Part shown: piece after piece, positions 45,016-52,916 of the stretch
Position numbering within the stretch: the stretch's first letter is position 1
Layout: each line of letters begins with the position of its first letter
Assembly: GCF_025950235.1 (NCBI RefSeq)
Contig: NZ_JAPDDT010000001.1
Location: 682,001 to 746,000 of the forward strand
Length of the DNA: 64,000 nucleotides
Direction: 5' to 3'
Origin: Luteolibacter arcticus
Lineage (GTDB): Bacteria > Verrucomicrobiota > Verrucomicrobiia > Verrucomicrobiales > Akkermansiaceae
Notes under the pieces: model-generated
What the model was told of the DNA's origin: nothing
What the model saw: the letters and a program-made list of their open reading frames with translations, nothing else
Databases searched by the model: none
Made by a program: the position numbers and the translations under genes

Positions 45016-45620
45016 GCCTGGGATTCGAATTTCTTGCAGATCCACGCCACCCGCGCCGCCGCGGACTCCATCTCCAGCAGATCCTGGCGCTCGTCCGGAT
45101 CGTGGAGAAATTGCTGCGCCATCACGTCCGCGAGGATCGAGGGGTCATCGATCTGCTGGGTCATATTGATCAGCGCCTCGCGCACCTCGGCGGGTAGGCT
45201 GCGGGTCACCTGATCGGACGCTTCGTGGAGCGCCGCCAGCGCCGCATTCGACTGCGACTCCGGCTCGAAGATCGATGGAACCGGCAGGATCCGCGCCTTC
45301 GGGTAGGGCGAGTCCAGCCAATCCATGAATTTCACCCGGATCACCCCGTGCAGCAGCAGGTTCGAAGTGCCGTCGTCGAGTTCCCGCGACGCCCGCACCA
45401 AGCCCATTGTGCCGAGCGGCGCGGCGCAGCGCGACAGATCGTCGGTCTCCTTTCCCAGCAAGCGCCCGATCGCGAAGAAGCAGGTCCCTTGCAGCGAATC
45501 GGCCAGCATCATCCGGTAGCGCGGCTCGAAGATGTGCAGCGGCAATCCGCCGTGGGGAAAAAGCGTGCAGTCGGGCAGAAGCATCACGCCACAGGTTTCG
45601 GGGATGTTGAGCGACGACAT
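45012..45620 (-). CDS. LON substrate-binding-domain protein
   Basis: This is 202 residues. It consists of the N-terminal Lon (PUA-like) domain only (MLLPDCTLFPHGGLPLHIFE, PRYRMMLADSLQGTCFFAIG, PLGTMGLVRASRELDDGTSN LLLHGVIRVKF), followed by a helical tail. There is no ATPase or protease domain, as in many stand-alone YcaC/LON-domain proteins. It may deliver substrates to Lon or act as an adaptor (inference). The start at 45620 matches the domain start; the longer frame to 45860 enters an intergenic repeat. Confidence 0.85.
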   Translation of the reverse strand: MSSLNIPETCGVMLLPDCTLFPHGGLPLHIFEPRYRMMLADSLQGTCFFAIGRLLGKETDDLSRCAAPLGTMGLVRASRELDDGTSNLLLHGVIRVKFMDWLDSPYPKARILPVPSIFEPESQSNAALAALHEASDQVTRSLPAEVREALINMTQQIDDPSILADVMAQQFLHDPDERQDLLEMESAAARVAWICKKFESQA

Positions 45621-45847
45621 TTGCTGCGGCAAAGGAGGCACGCCCAACCGCCCGCGCAACGCAAAAAAAAGCGAGGTGTTAGGTCCATTCGGAGAAGGGA
45701 AACGGCAGCCGTTTTCTCGTAGCGGAACGACTTGCTCGTTTCCGGCTGGGTGCGGGTCGCTAGAACTTGGCGACATCGATTCCCTGATGCGCGTTATCCG
45801 CTCCTTATCATCGAGGATAAGGAGCAACCAAGAACACCGGGAACGCG

Positions 45848-46082
45848 GAATATATTTCAATGCCTTTAAGGATTGGAAGAAGCATCACCGCGGATTACGC
45901 GAATATCGCTGATAATAAGAGAAGCGAAAGATGGCGGGCAATATGCTTCCAAGCTTCCGGCATCGCTCTCGGTGCTACTTTCTCCATCCGTGCTATCCGC
46001 GCAATCCGCGGTAAAATAATCCAACTTGATTCTCGGCTCCCTCTCCGAGCGGCCAATTCTTAAAGGCATTGGAATTTATTCG
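45848..46082. repeat. MITE-like inverted-repeat element in an otherwise empty 640-base gap
   Basis: The outer arms (TTCAATGCCTTTAAGGATTGG near 45856-45876, and its counterpart CCAATTCTTAAAGGCATTGG at 46053-46072) are imperfect inverted repeats of about 30 bp. An inner pair (ACCGCGGATTACGCGAATAT near 45887 and ATCCGCGCAATCCGCGGTAA near 45995-46015) continues the palindrome. No transposase frame lies inside. The inner motif resembles widespread dispersed CGCGGATT-type intergenic repeats. The remainder of 45621-46257 holds a short AT-rich stretch before the SNF2 gene and no gene. Confidence 0.6.
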
Positions 46083-46257
46083 CACGTATAGCAAAATCAC
46101 CTCAATCAAATCAGGAGGATAAATATCAACACAACTAAAACCAGTGGAATAAATTCAGCACCCCCAGTGCTCAGCACTAAATATCCATATCCCGAAATCC
46201 CTCTGTCTTTTCCCTCGCCGACCCGCCCCTCCCACTGTTCCGTAGCCCCCGGCCAAC

Positions 46258-49200
46258 ATGGAGATCACGGAAGACTGGGTGAGGGGACTGACCGGCTGGA
46301 AGCCGTTCAAGGAGGGCAAGACGATGGCCGACCAAGGGCTGGTCGCCGGCCTCAAGCGATCTGCCGACGGGAATCTCATCCAGGGCACCATGCGCGAAGG
46401 AAAGCTAGCGCTCCGGCCGATTGTGAAAATCGCCGGCCCTAGCGACGTCAACGTCCAGTGCGGCTGCCCGGACCATCGCGCCACCGGCGGGGTCTGCGCC
46501 CACGCGGTCGCCGTGCTCCTGTCCGCCATCGCCGGCGAAAAGAAGCCGGCGGCTGGCGCATCGCCCCAGCAAGCGGCCAAGGCCCCCGCCTTCGTTCCCA
46601 TGGCGTGGCAAGTCCGGCTTTCCCCGCGCCTTGAATCCGAGTGGCTGGAGGGAAAGCTCTCGGTCCGCCTCCTGCCCGCCGCCGGGGAACCCATCACCGC
46701 GGCCGATGCTGCCATCAGCGCTTGGCTGGCCGACCGCGGCCAAGCGGCATCCGGCTCCGCACCGCTCGCCCTGCGCGTCGCCGGGGAAGACGCCGCGGCG
46801 TTGCTCGACCGCCTGGCCGGCCACCCGCGGGCGGAGATCGACGGCCGGCCGGGCCCCTTCCGGCTCGATTCGGATCCCGGCCCGCCGCTTCGTTTGGCCG
46901 ATAGTCGCTTGGAGGGCTCACAGGTCTCTCTGGATCTCGACCCAGGCGAAACACGCCGGAAGCTGGTCCGCTGGGGTTCGAGTCCGGCCTTCGTCGGGGC
47001 AGGAACCGCAGCCCGGCTACCGGCAGCCTCGGGCCGTCCCGGCTGGTTCGAGCGCGTGGCGAATCTGGCCAGCCAGGGGAAACTCCGCCTGCCCGTCGCC
47101 GAGTTTCTGGCTGATCTCGATGCTTGGCTCGATCTGTTTGAAGCACCCCATCCCGGCTGGCTCGGCAGCCTGCGCTTCGCCAGTGCCGACCCGGACTTCG
47201 TCCTCGATCTTGAGGGCTCGCTCGAGGCCCTTGAGGCCACCCTCTCCGTCCGCTACCCCGGCCTGTCCGCCCGAGCGCTGCCCGACCCGGGCGACGACTT
47301 TCCCGGCCTGCCCGCCATCGCTCCCGATGGCCACCTCCAGGCCCGACAGATCGACGCCGAGGAGGCCGCCCGGCATCTGCTGGTGATCGCCGGTTTCGAG
47401 CCCTCCCAGCGCCGCGCCCGGTTCCAACTGCGCGGTCGCGACGCCATCTTCGGCTTCATCGCCGACGATCTCCCTGCCCTCCGCCAGCGCTGGACCGTGC
47501 GGGAAGGGGAGCGCTTCGCGACCGTCCTCAAGCGCGTCCACGTCGTCCGTCCAGAGATCGAACAGAAGGCAGATTTCGGCTCTTCACTGGCGTTTGAATT
47601 GTCGTTTCAGACCACCGGAGGCCAGCGCATTCCCGGCCCCGAAATGCGCCGTCTCCTCGGCGGCGGCAAGCGCCGCGTGACCCTCAAAAGCGGCGCGGAA
47701 CTGGTGCTGAGCCGGACTTGCGAGGAACTCTTCCAGCCACTGGTTTCCGAGATCGGGATCGGCCGACCGGATGAGGAAATCCGGCTTTCTGGAGCTGCGT
47801 CAATCCTTTTCCAGAATTTACGGGAAAAACTCCGTAATCCACTCTCTAAAAGCTCGTCGGATAACTCGAACAAGAATGAATACGAAATCATTTCAAACGC
47901 CGGTCTTAAGGCCAAGTTGAGACCCTACCAAACCCAAGGATCCTCGTGGCTCACCGATCGTTTGAATCGCCTCGGCGGTGCATTGCTGGCGGATGAAATG
48001 GGTTTGGGGAAGACACTCCAAACAATTGCTTCCATCAATCATTTCAAGCAGCATTCCAGCGAGCCCGCGGAGCCCACATTGGTGGTCGCGCCGACATCCT
48101 TGATTGGGAACTGGCTGGCGGAGCTGGAGCGGTTTGCACCGGACCTGAAATGCCTCGGATTCCATGGCACCGGCCGGGATCGACTGCGGGATCAGATTTC
48201 GGGGGTGGATGTGATTGTCACAAGTTATGGAACCTTGGTCCGCGACCTGGCCTTTCACCTCCAGAGGGAGTACCGGCTGATCGTCGCCGACGAGGCGAGC
48301 CTGCTGCGGAATCCGGATGCGGAGATCAGCAAGGCCCTCGCCAAGGTCCGGGCCGGCGGCCGGATCGCCCTGACCGGCACCCCGGTCGAAAACCGGATTC
48401 AGGACCTCTGGGCCATCTTCCGGTTCGTGGCACCCGGATACCTGGGCGACCGCAAGGAGTTCAAGGAGCGCTACGAGCCCGCCTCGACCGATCCGAAGGC
48501 GTCCGCCGGACTGCTGGAGCGGCTGAGGCTGCGGATTTCGCCCTTCGTCCTGCGCCGGACCAAGGAGCAGGTCGCCAAGGATCTCCCGGACAAGATCGAG
48601 ATCGATGAGTGGCTGACGCTCGCCGACGACCAAGCCGCGCTATACGCGAGCCTAGCGAGATCCGGACTCGATGAACTGGAGCGCATCCGCGAGCAGCAAG
48701 GCGAGGGGGCCGGCAAGATGCATTTGCTGACCCTGCTCCTGCGTCTGCGGCAAACCTGCGTCGATCCCGGGCTCTTGGAGATCCCGGGACGGAAGGATTC
48801 AAACAGTGCCAAGATCGATCGTTTGCTTGAGTTGCTCGGAGAGCGCTTCGAGAACGGTGGCAAAACGCTAATATTCAGCCAATTCGCCAAGAACTTACGC
48901 CGAATCGAGAATCGCCTCCAAAGTGACTTCGGGAAGGTATTTTGTCTCGATGGCACCACCCGGAACCGTCAATCCTTGGTCGATGCCTTCCAGTCCGAGC
49001 CCGGTCCGGCCGTGTTTTTGATCAGCCTCAAGGCTGGCGGCTACGGCCTCAACCTGACCGCCGCCGACGCCGTCGTACACCTCGACCCGTGGTGGAATCC
49101 CGCCGTCGAAGCCCAGGCCACCGACCGAGCCCACCGGATCGGCCAGACCCGGCCCGTGACCGTTTACCGCCTGATGACCCGCGACACCGTCGAGGAACGC

Positions 49201-49314
49201 GTCCGCCGCATGCAGGACAGGAAGCGCGCCCTGATCGACGCCGCCACAGGCGACGGAGACGACAGCGCGCCGATGAATTGGACCAGCGGCGAACTCGAAG
49301 GGCTCCTGCGATGA
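46258..49314 (+). CDS. SWIM-zinc-finger SNF2-family DNA helicase/ATPase
   Basis: This is 1018 residues. An N-terminal SWIM finger (about 73-93; CGCP...VCAHAV) is followed by a long helical region. The SNF2 ATPase (about 555-1000) has motif I in DEMGLGKTLQTIAS, DEAS in LIVADEASLLRN, motif III TGTPVENRIQDLWAIF and motif VI region TDRAHRIGQTRPVTVYRLMT. Bacterial SWIM-SNF2 proteins resemble RapA/HepA-like translocases on nucleic acid; some belong to defence systems, but nothing beside it here indicates that. Codon use and GC are like the host. It is the last host gene before the phage. Confidence 0.93.
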   Translation: MEITEDWVRGLTGWKPFKEGKTMADQGLVAGLKRSADGNLIQGTMREGKLALRPIVKIAGPSDVNVQCGCPDHRATGGVCAHAVAVLLSAIAGEKKPAAGASPQQAAKAPAFVPMAWQVRLSPRLESEWLEGKLSVRLLPAAGEPITAADAAISAWLADRGQAASGSAPLALRVAGEDAAALLDRLAGHPRAEIDGRPGPFRLDSDPGPPLRLADSRLEGSQVSLDLDPGETRRKLVRWGSSPAFVGAGTAARLPAASGRPGWFERVANLASQGKLRLPVAEFLADLDAWLDLFEAPHPGWLGSLRFASADPDFVLDLEGSLEALEATLSVRYPGLSARALPDPGDDFPGLPAIAPDGHLQARQIDAEEAARHLLVIAGFEPSQRRARFQLRGRDAIFGFIADDLPALRQRWTVREGERFATVLKRVHVVRPEIEQKADFGSSLAFELSFQTTGGQRIPGPEMRRLLGGGKRRVTLKSGAELVLSRTCEELFQPLVSEIGIGRPDEEIRLSGAASILFQNLREKLRNPLSKSSSDNSNKNEYEIISNAGLKAKLRPYQTQGSSWLTDRLNRLGGALLADEMGLGKTLQTIASINHFKQHSSEPAEPTLVVAPTSLIGNWLAELERFAPDLKCLGFHGTGRDRLRDQISGVDVIVTSYGTLVRDLAFHLQREYRLIVADEASLLRNPDAEISKALAKVRAGGRIALTGTPVENRIQDLWAIFRFVAPGYLGDRKEFKERYEPASTDPKASAGLLERLRLRISPFVLRRTKEQVAKDLPDKIEIDEWLTLADDQAALYASLARSGLDELERIREQQGEGAGKMHLLTLLLRLRQTCVDPGLLEIPGRKDSNSAKIDRLLELLGERFENGGKTLIFSQFAKNLRRIENRLQSDFGKVFCLDGTTRNRQSLVDAFQSEPGPAVFLISLKAGGYGLNLTAADAVVHLDPWWNPAVEAQATDRAHRIGQTRPVTVYRLMTRDTVEERVRRMQDRKRALIDAATGDGDDSAPMNWTSGELEGLLR

Positions 49315-49436
49315 AACAGAACCGAGCCCATGGGAGCGATAGTCACGTTAGCAGGACCCAGAATTGCGGCAGGCTGCCACAGGGCCGATTTCCCAGTCTT
49401 GAGCCTGATTGAGTGCTTCCGAATCAGCCTAATACA

Positions 49437-49464
49437 ACTTGTTACAATGCATGTAATGCGGAAT
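49437..49464 (-). other. dif-like XerC/XerD recombination site (putative left attachment site)
   Basis: This is a 28-bp unit read as 11-6-11: ACTTGTTACAA, TGCATG, TAATGCGGAAT. Read on the minus strand, the arms resemble proteobacterial dif arms (about 7 of 11 for the XerC-type arm against GGTGCGCATAA, about 6 of 11 for the XerD-type arm against TTATGTTAAAT). The right 17 bases recur at 61272-61288 and the left arm recurs at 59371-59381, as expected at prophage junctions. Confidence 0.5.
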
Positions 49465-49515
49465 TCAAAATGCTGATTCTTGCTTGCTACATTCAGGCAT
49501 GAGGCGTAAAGCATT

Positions 49516-49594
49516 CCCATCGCAAAGCTTCACGCCCGTGTTGCTCTGTGTTCCTTACCGCCCAGAGAGGTCCGCTAGCCTCTCTGGGCTTTTT
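49516..49594 (+). promoter_or_regulatory. Conserved leader ending in a terminator, in front of cargo genes
   Basis: The 36 bases at 49516-49551 are almost identical to 61351-61387 in front of an unrelated cargo gene. Here they are followed by a perfect hairpin (GCCCAGAGAGG at 49560-49570 with CCTCTCTGGGC at 49579-49589) and TTTTT, only about 14 bases before the next start codon. This has the form of a transcription attenuator or of a small terminated RNA. The promoter itself could not be recognised. Confidence 0.6.
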
Positions 49595-49607
49595 GTGACT
49601 TCCCTTT

Positions 49608-50198
49608 GTGCCCCCAGCCTTACCGCCCCCGACGAACCCTCAACCGGATGATGAGTCTTCCGTTTCAGTTTGGCAGGCATGGTGCGAAGCTGATTGGCGG
49701 GAGCCGATCGCGGACGCACTTGGAATTCTCGGGTTTATTGCCGCGATTGTGGGATTCGCGATTGGCGTTCGTCGGTTGAAGCAGCTTTCTCGAGAAGTAC
49801 GCCGCGCCGTCGCGTTGGTTTCTGGCATGGATCTCTTAACGGCATTGGCGAACGCTGGTACACTAGTAAAACGTCTCAGTTCAGATCTCCAGGTGCCTTC
49901 CAAAATGCCTGCCGATTTTTTGGTTCCGCTTGGGCAGCTTCGAGACCTTCTCGTCGAGGCAAAGCATAGAATCCCAAAGGATGATAGCCTTCTCGCCTCT
50001 ACACTCCAAGGGGCTCTTCGTGAACTCTCCGAGTTAAAGGAGTCCATCGTAGACCGCAATATTGCTGAAAGAGGTTGGACTCGCCCTAAGAGAGTTTTGT
50101 TGGTCGGAGTCGCAGATTCAATCAGCGACTCGATTGGCGAAACTATACTCCTGTTAAAATCACAAATCTCTGATAATCATGGACAAGGAAAAGATTAA
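49608..50198 (+). CDS. Prophage cargo: membrane-anchored protein of unknown function
   Basis: This is 196 residues from a GTG start; no in-frame ATG occurs before the membrane segment. One hydrophobic helix (about 34-53, ADALGILGFIAAIVGFAIGV) is followed by a cytosolic helical domain with charged heptads (LRELSELKESIVDRNIAERG). No family is recognised. The stop lies inside the next gene (20-base overlap), so the two form a cassette. It sits between conserved blocks A and B, the same position as the HEPN-like gene in the second copy. Superinfection exclusion or defence is a reasonable but unproven guess. Codon use is more AT-rich than the host genes. Confidence 0.65.
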   Translation: MPPALPPPTNPQPDDESSVSVWQAWCEADWREPIADALGILGFIAAIVGFAIGVRRLKQLSREVRRAVALVSGMDLLTALANAGTLVKRLSSDLQVPSKMPADFLVPLGQLRDLLVEAKHRIPKDDSLLASTLQGALRELSELKESIVDRNIAERGWTRPKRVLLVGVADSISDSIGETILLLKSQISDNHGQGKD

Positions 50199-50508
50199 TA
50201 AAATTTTCGCCTATCTTGTAGAGTCAACCAAAGACGATACATTAGTTTGGAAAGAAGGTCGGGAAACGAATTCTTTTGTTCTCGATTTCCCCAATTCGTC
50301 AGTGCGTGTGGAATATCAGAAGGCGCCCCGGGTTACTTTAATCAACGAAGATGGCTCTGCGATCATCGTGATTACTACGGAGTCCGCGCCCAGCTACGCC
50401 ATACAGCCTGAAAATCTTTTCGATCTTTTTTATCTCGTAAGATCGAAGGTCTTTAAGGTGGAGAAGACGTTGGACGACTTGCTGAAAAACTTAGAAACTC
50501 CTTTTTAA
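50179..50508 (+). CDS. Prophage cargo partner: small protein of unknown function
   Basis: This is 109 residues starting inside the end of the upstream cargo gene (ATG at 50179), so translation is coupled. No signal peptide or membrane helix is present. It alternates beta-type segments (TNSFVLDFPNSSVRVEY, GSAIIVITTESAPSY) and ends in a charged helix (VFKVEKTLDDLLKNLE). AT-rich codons differ from the rep and structural genes. The two-gene arrangement (membrane protein plus small soluble partner) recalls toxin/immunity or defence pairs, but nothing in the sequence proves this. Confidence 0.62.
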   Translation: MDKEKINKIFAYLVESTKDDTLVWKEGRETNSFVLDFPNSSVRVEYQKAPRVTLINEDGSAIIVITTESAPSYAIQPENLFDLFYLVRSKVFKVEKTLDDLLKNLETPF

Positions 50509-50520
50509 GGTTGACGTCGC

Positions 50521-50546
50521 ACGCGACGGCCTGATAGCCGTCGCGT
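50521..50546. terminator. Perfect 10-bp hairpin after the cargo genes
   Basis: ACGCGACGGC pairs with GCCGTCGCGT, loop CTGATA, 12 bases after the cargo stop. No T-run follows, so it may instead be part of the origin/packaging structures of block B. Confidence 0.55.
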
Positions 50547-50601
50547 CACCTTGCTCCGGCAAGGCCCGGTCTAGCGGCCGGTGAGTCTAGCGGCTCAGAT
50601 G

Positions 50602-50778
50602 AAACGTAAGGGAACACAGCACAAGAACACGGGCGCGGAATCCTGCTTGAGGATAACCGCACGCATATTCCCGCCCGGGGTCTATCCACGGCACGGGAAT
50701 GAGGAAGGAAGTAACGCATAGCGATACAGCGGGTAGCCCGCGCCGTGGATCAGACCCGCTCTTGGCGGGCGCGACTTC
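50602..50778 (+). repeat. Block B: candidate replication origin / intergenic region of the phage
   Basis: This non-coding-like block recurs at 62077-62243 (roughly 70-75% identity by eye, with an almost unchanged 45-base core around TACAGCGGGTAGCCCGCG). The core holds a hairpin GCGGG-TAG-CCCGC and, in this copy, a second one CCCGC-TCTTG-GCGGG. The differences between the copies fall on first and second codon positions of the overlapping rep frame (GTAACG/GTATCG, GAT/GCT). That argues for DNA-level rather than protein-level conservation. It is likely the double-strand origin or nick region acted on by Rep (inference). Confidence 0.6.
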
Positions 50779-52027
50779 TGCCGCCCATCAAAATGGGATC
50801 GGCAGCGCTGAGCAAACCGGTTGTTCCCTTTCCGGGGGCGCTGTCGATCCTGCCAGGGCATTACCTCTAGGTTCCGTCCAGGACATCCCGGAAGGCTTCG
50901 AAGCCGAAAATCACGGCTGCCGGGATTACACAATTTCTCGCGAGAGATCGCCCGGCTTGCGTGGTCGGACTCTGAGCCCGCGTCGCGTCTCGTCCATTGA
51001 TGACGATTCCCATTCTCGGCAGAGTCCGGCCGCGCTCCAGTCGCGGGTTCTCCACGTGCGCGACTACAGCCCGCCGAACTGGCTGACCGTCGCCGGCGTC
51101 TCCAAGAAGCGGAAGGCCATCGAGCGCAAAGGCCTGCCCTCGTTCAAAAACTGGCGCTTCATCACGCTCACTCTCGACCCTGAACTTTTCGAGCAATGCC
51201 CCCTTTCCGGCTACCTCCAAGGCAAGGACCACATGCGGCGCTTCCTGTTCGCCTGCCGCGGTGCCGGCCTGTGGAGCGACGACGCCAAATGGTGCTGGAA
51301 GATGGAGTTCCAGGCAAACGGCTGGGTTCACTGGCACTTGCTCGTCGAGCGGAAATCGAAGTTCACGCATGACGAACTGCGCGACATCGCCCGCTTTTGG
51401 GGCCTCGGCCGGACCAACGTCGAACGGGTCAACGTCCGGGATTTCCTCTACTCGTTCAAATACGCTTTCAAGGCCGTCTACCAAGTTGACCAGGACGGCA
51501 CCGATTCCCGCAACGTCGCGCCCGAGTGGTTCCTTGATTACCACTCGTCGCGGCTCGTCACTGTCACCGACGAAGACGGCACCCGCCGGAAGGTCAGCAA
51601 GCCCGTTACCTTTGCCCGCGTCCGCTTCTGGCAGACTTCGAAGGGCTTTTACACCGGTCTTCAGATCGAAGACGAGCGGCCCGCCATCGAGCCGAAATCG
51701 GCCTTGGTCCCCTTCCCCGCTCGCGTCGCCGCGGAACGGTTAGAGCGCTCCGTTCAAGTCGTCTCCCGCGATGCCGGGGGCAACTACAAGTCGAGCGCGG
51801 TCATCACTCTTGCCATGTCCAAGGGCCGATTCTGGCACCTCGCGTCATGGCATACAGCCCACGGAGCGGCAGTCGGGCTCGCCGTGGGTTCCTTCGCTGT
51901 CCCGGCCTTCATCGTACAACAAAACACAACGTCATGTCTGATCGCACCCCTGATACGGGAAAACCGCCTGTCGCTTCCAGCAGCCGAGAGATTGCGTCAG
52001 GAGGGAACCCATTTGCGAACCTCCTGA
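50699..52027 (+). CDS. HUH-family rolling-circle replication initiator (phage Rep, pII analogue)
   Basis: Up to 442 residues. Rolling-circle motifs are in order: motif 1 FITLTLDP (154-161), the metal-binding HUH motif HWH in GWVHWHLLVE (211-213) and a Tyr/Lys motif 3 in FLYSFKYAFKAVYQ (249-262). Such proteins nick the plus-strand origin and stay covalently bound through Tyr. The start is uncertain. No other ATG occurs before motif 1, but the first about 60 residues overlap conserved block B and look non-coding, so a downstream GTG or TTG start is likely. The 3' end overlaps the next gene by 94 bases. Single-Tyr class; it corresponds to gene II of Ff phages by position. Confidence 0.85.
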   Translation: MRKEVTHSDTAGSPRRGSDPLLAGATSAAHQNGIGSAEQTGCSLSGGAVDPARALPLGSVQDIPEGFEAENHGCRDYTISRERSPGLRGRTLSPRRVSSIDDDSHSRQSPAALQSRVLHVRDYSPPNWLTVAGVSKKRKAIERKGLPSFKNWRFITLTLDPELFEQCPLSGYLQGKDHMRRFLFACRGAGLWSDDAKWCWKMEFQANGWVHWHLLVERKSKFTHDELRDIARFWGLGRTNVERVNVRDFLYSFKYAFKAVYQVDQDGTDSRNVAPEWFLDYHSSRLVTVTDEDGTRRKVSKPVTFARVRFWQTSKGFYTGLQIEDERPAIEPKSALVPFPARVAAERLERSVQVVSRDAGGNYKSSAVITLAMSKGRFWHLASWHTAHGAAVGLAVGSFAVPAFIVQQNTTSCLIAPLIRENRLSLPAAERLRQEGTHLRTS

Positions 52028-52302
52028 GCCAAGCCGATCTCGGCATCAAGATCACCGGCCTCGTCACCGCCAAGGACGAGCCTCGCCACGTGTCGGGCAT
52101 GTCGAAGACGAACAAGCCCTATTCCTTCTGGAACCAGCGGGCCACGGTCTTGGCTGGGTCGGATACCGTCGAGATCACCATTCGCAAGGATGAGGAGGCG
52201 AAGCTTCCCGTCTTCGATGTTTTCAGCGTCCGCAAGTTCCGCGTCGTGGGTGTGCGCGTGAATAACGGATTGCCGTCCTACGATGTTGAGCTCGACGCCT
52301 AG
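51934..52302 (+). CDS. Putative phage single-stranded-DNA-binding protein (pV analogue)
   Basis: This is 122 residues, starting inside the end of rep. Residues about 30-122 form a beta-rich domain (LGIKITGLVTAKDEPRHVSG, DTVEITIRKDEEAKLP, FRVVGVRVNNGLPSYDVELD) compatible with a small OB-like fold. The N-terminus is disordered and Ser/Pro-rich. Its place directly after Rep and before the minor coat proteins equals gene V of M13, which coats nascent ssDNA and represses translation. The sequence itself is not close to known pV proteins, so the role rests on position and fold pattern. A terminator follows. Confidence 0.62.
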   Translation: MSDRTPDTGKPPVASSSREIASGGNPFANLLSQADLGIKITGLVTAKDEPRHVSGMSKTNKPYSFWNQRATVLAGSDTVEITIRKDEEAKLPVFDVFSVRKFRVVGVRVNNGLPSYDVELDA

Positions 52303-52309
52303 GTTCCCA

Positions 52310-52356
52310 AAACCCCTGCCGTCGATGCCCGCGAAGCGGGCGCGGCGGCAGGGGTT
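52310..52356 (+). terminator. Branched terminator after the replication genes
   Basis: AAACCCCTGCCG and CGGCAGGGGTTT form a 12-bp outer stem; an inner hairpin GCCCGC-GAA-GCGGGC sits inside. It separates the rep/ssb genes from the coat genes. A perfect palindrome TTGTTTAAACAA lies just downstream at 52365-52376 and may be a protein-binding site. The remaining 100 bases probably contain the coat-gene promoter, not identified. Confidence 0.85.
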
Positions 52357-52484
52357 TCCTTTCCTTGTTTAAACAAATCATAATTGACCGCAGTTGTTCG
52401 ACGACTCCGGTTCATATCACAGATTTCGAGCCTGAGTCATCGCGCCTGCGGGCGGGTGTCCAAGCCGATTAGAGAGGTAAACCA

Positions 52485-52586
52485 ATGGACATCGCCATCT
52501 TTTCGCTGGGCTTGGGCCTAGCTCTCACTTCTTGGGGCATGATCGCCGCAAATGCGTGGATCAAGCGAGCGGTGGACACTGTCTAA
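52485..52586 (+). CDS. 33-residue membrane protein, minor coat protein (pVII/pIX-like)
   Basis: This tiny frame, MDIAIFSLGLGLALTSWGMI and 13 more residues, has AGAGAGG seven bases before the ATG. It is one hydrophobic helix followed by a basic/polar end. M13 pVII is also 33 residues and pIX 32, and in Ff phages these genes lie between V and VIII, exactly as here. In the virion such proteins cap the end that emerges first. The assignment relies on size, topology and position, not on sequence identity. Confidence 0.7.
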   Translation: MDIAIFSLGLGLALTSWGMIAANAWIKRAVDTV

Positions 52587-52626
52587 ACCCGCCGCCGGTC
52601 GGATCGTAACCGGCATTCTACACCAA

Positions 52627-52848
52627 ATGAAAACACTGCAATACTGGGCACAGCGTGCCTCCCTTGCCCTCGCGCTTATGTTCGCGCTCGTCACCGAGCA
52701 AGCGCATGCCGCGTTCGATGCCGCCGACGTGGTCACCGAGATCACGACGGCTCAGACGTCCGCCGATACCATCCTGCAAGCGGCGATCGGGTTGGCCATT
52801 CTCTTCATGGCCTACAAGATCTTCAAGCGGGCTCTTGGCAAGGTCTAA
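52627..52848 (+). CDS. Major coat protein precursor (pVIII-like)
   Basis: This is 73 residues, the same precursor length as M13 pVIII. A signal peptide (about 1-28, ending TEQAHA) gives a 45-residue mature protein. It has the canonical layout: acidic amphipathic N-terminus (AFDAADVVTEITTAQTSAD), hydrophobic helix (ILQAAIGLAILFMAY) and basic C-terminus (KIFKRALGKV) that faces the DNA. No strong ribosome-binding site is visible. A powerful terminator follows immediately, as after gene VIII in Ff phages, giving a short abundant mRNA. This is one of the clearest inovirus hallmarks in the region. Confidence 0.9.
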   Translation: MKTLQYWAQRASLALALMFALVTEQAHAAFDAADVVTEITTAQTSADTILQAAIGLAILFMAYKIFKRALGKV

Positions 52849-52860
52849 CAGCCTTTCGCC

Positions 52861-52887
52861 GCCCCGCCCGGATGTTCCGGGCGGGGC
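52861..52887 (+). terminator. Strong terminator downstream of the major coat gene
   Basis: GCCCCGCCCGG pairs with CCGGGCGGGGC, loop ATGTT, followed by CTTTTC. It occupies the position of the well-known terminator between genes VIII and III of M13. Confidence 0.92.
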
Positions 52888-52916
52888 CTTTTCGCCTCAC
52901 CTCAAACACCAGAGCA

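Noticed and set aside
46258..49314. SNF2 helicase as part of a phage-defence system with the prophage genes
   Set aside because: Composition and codon use match the host, it lies outside the dif-like boundary, and no known partner genes accompany it.
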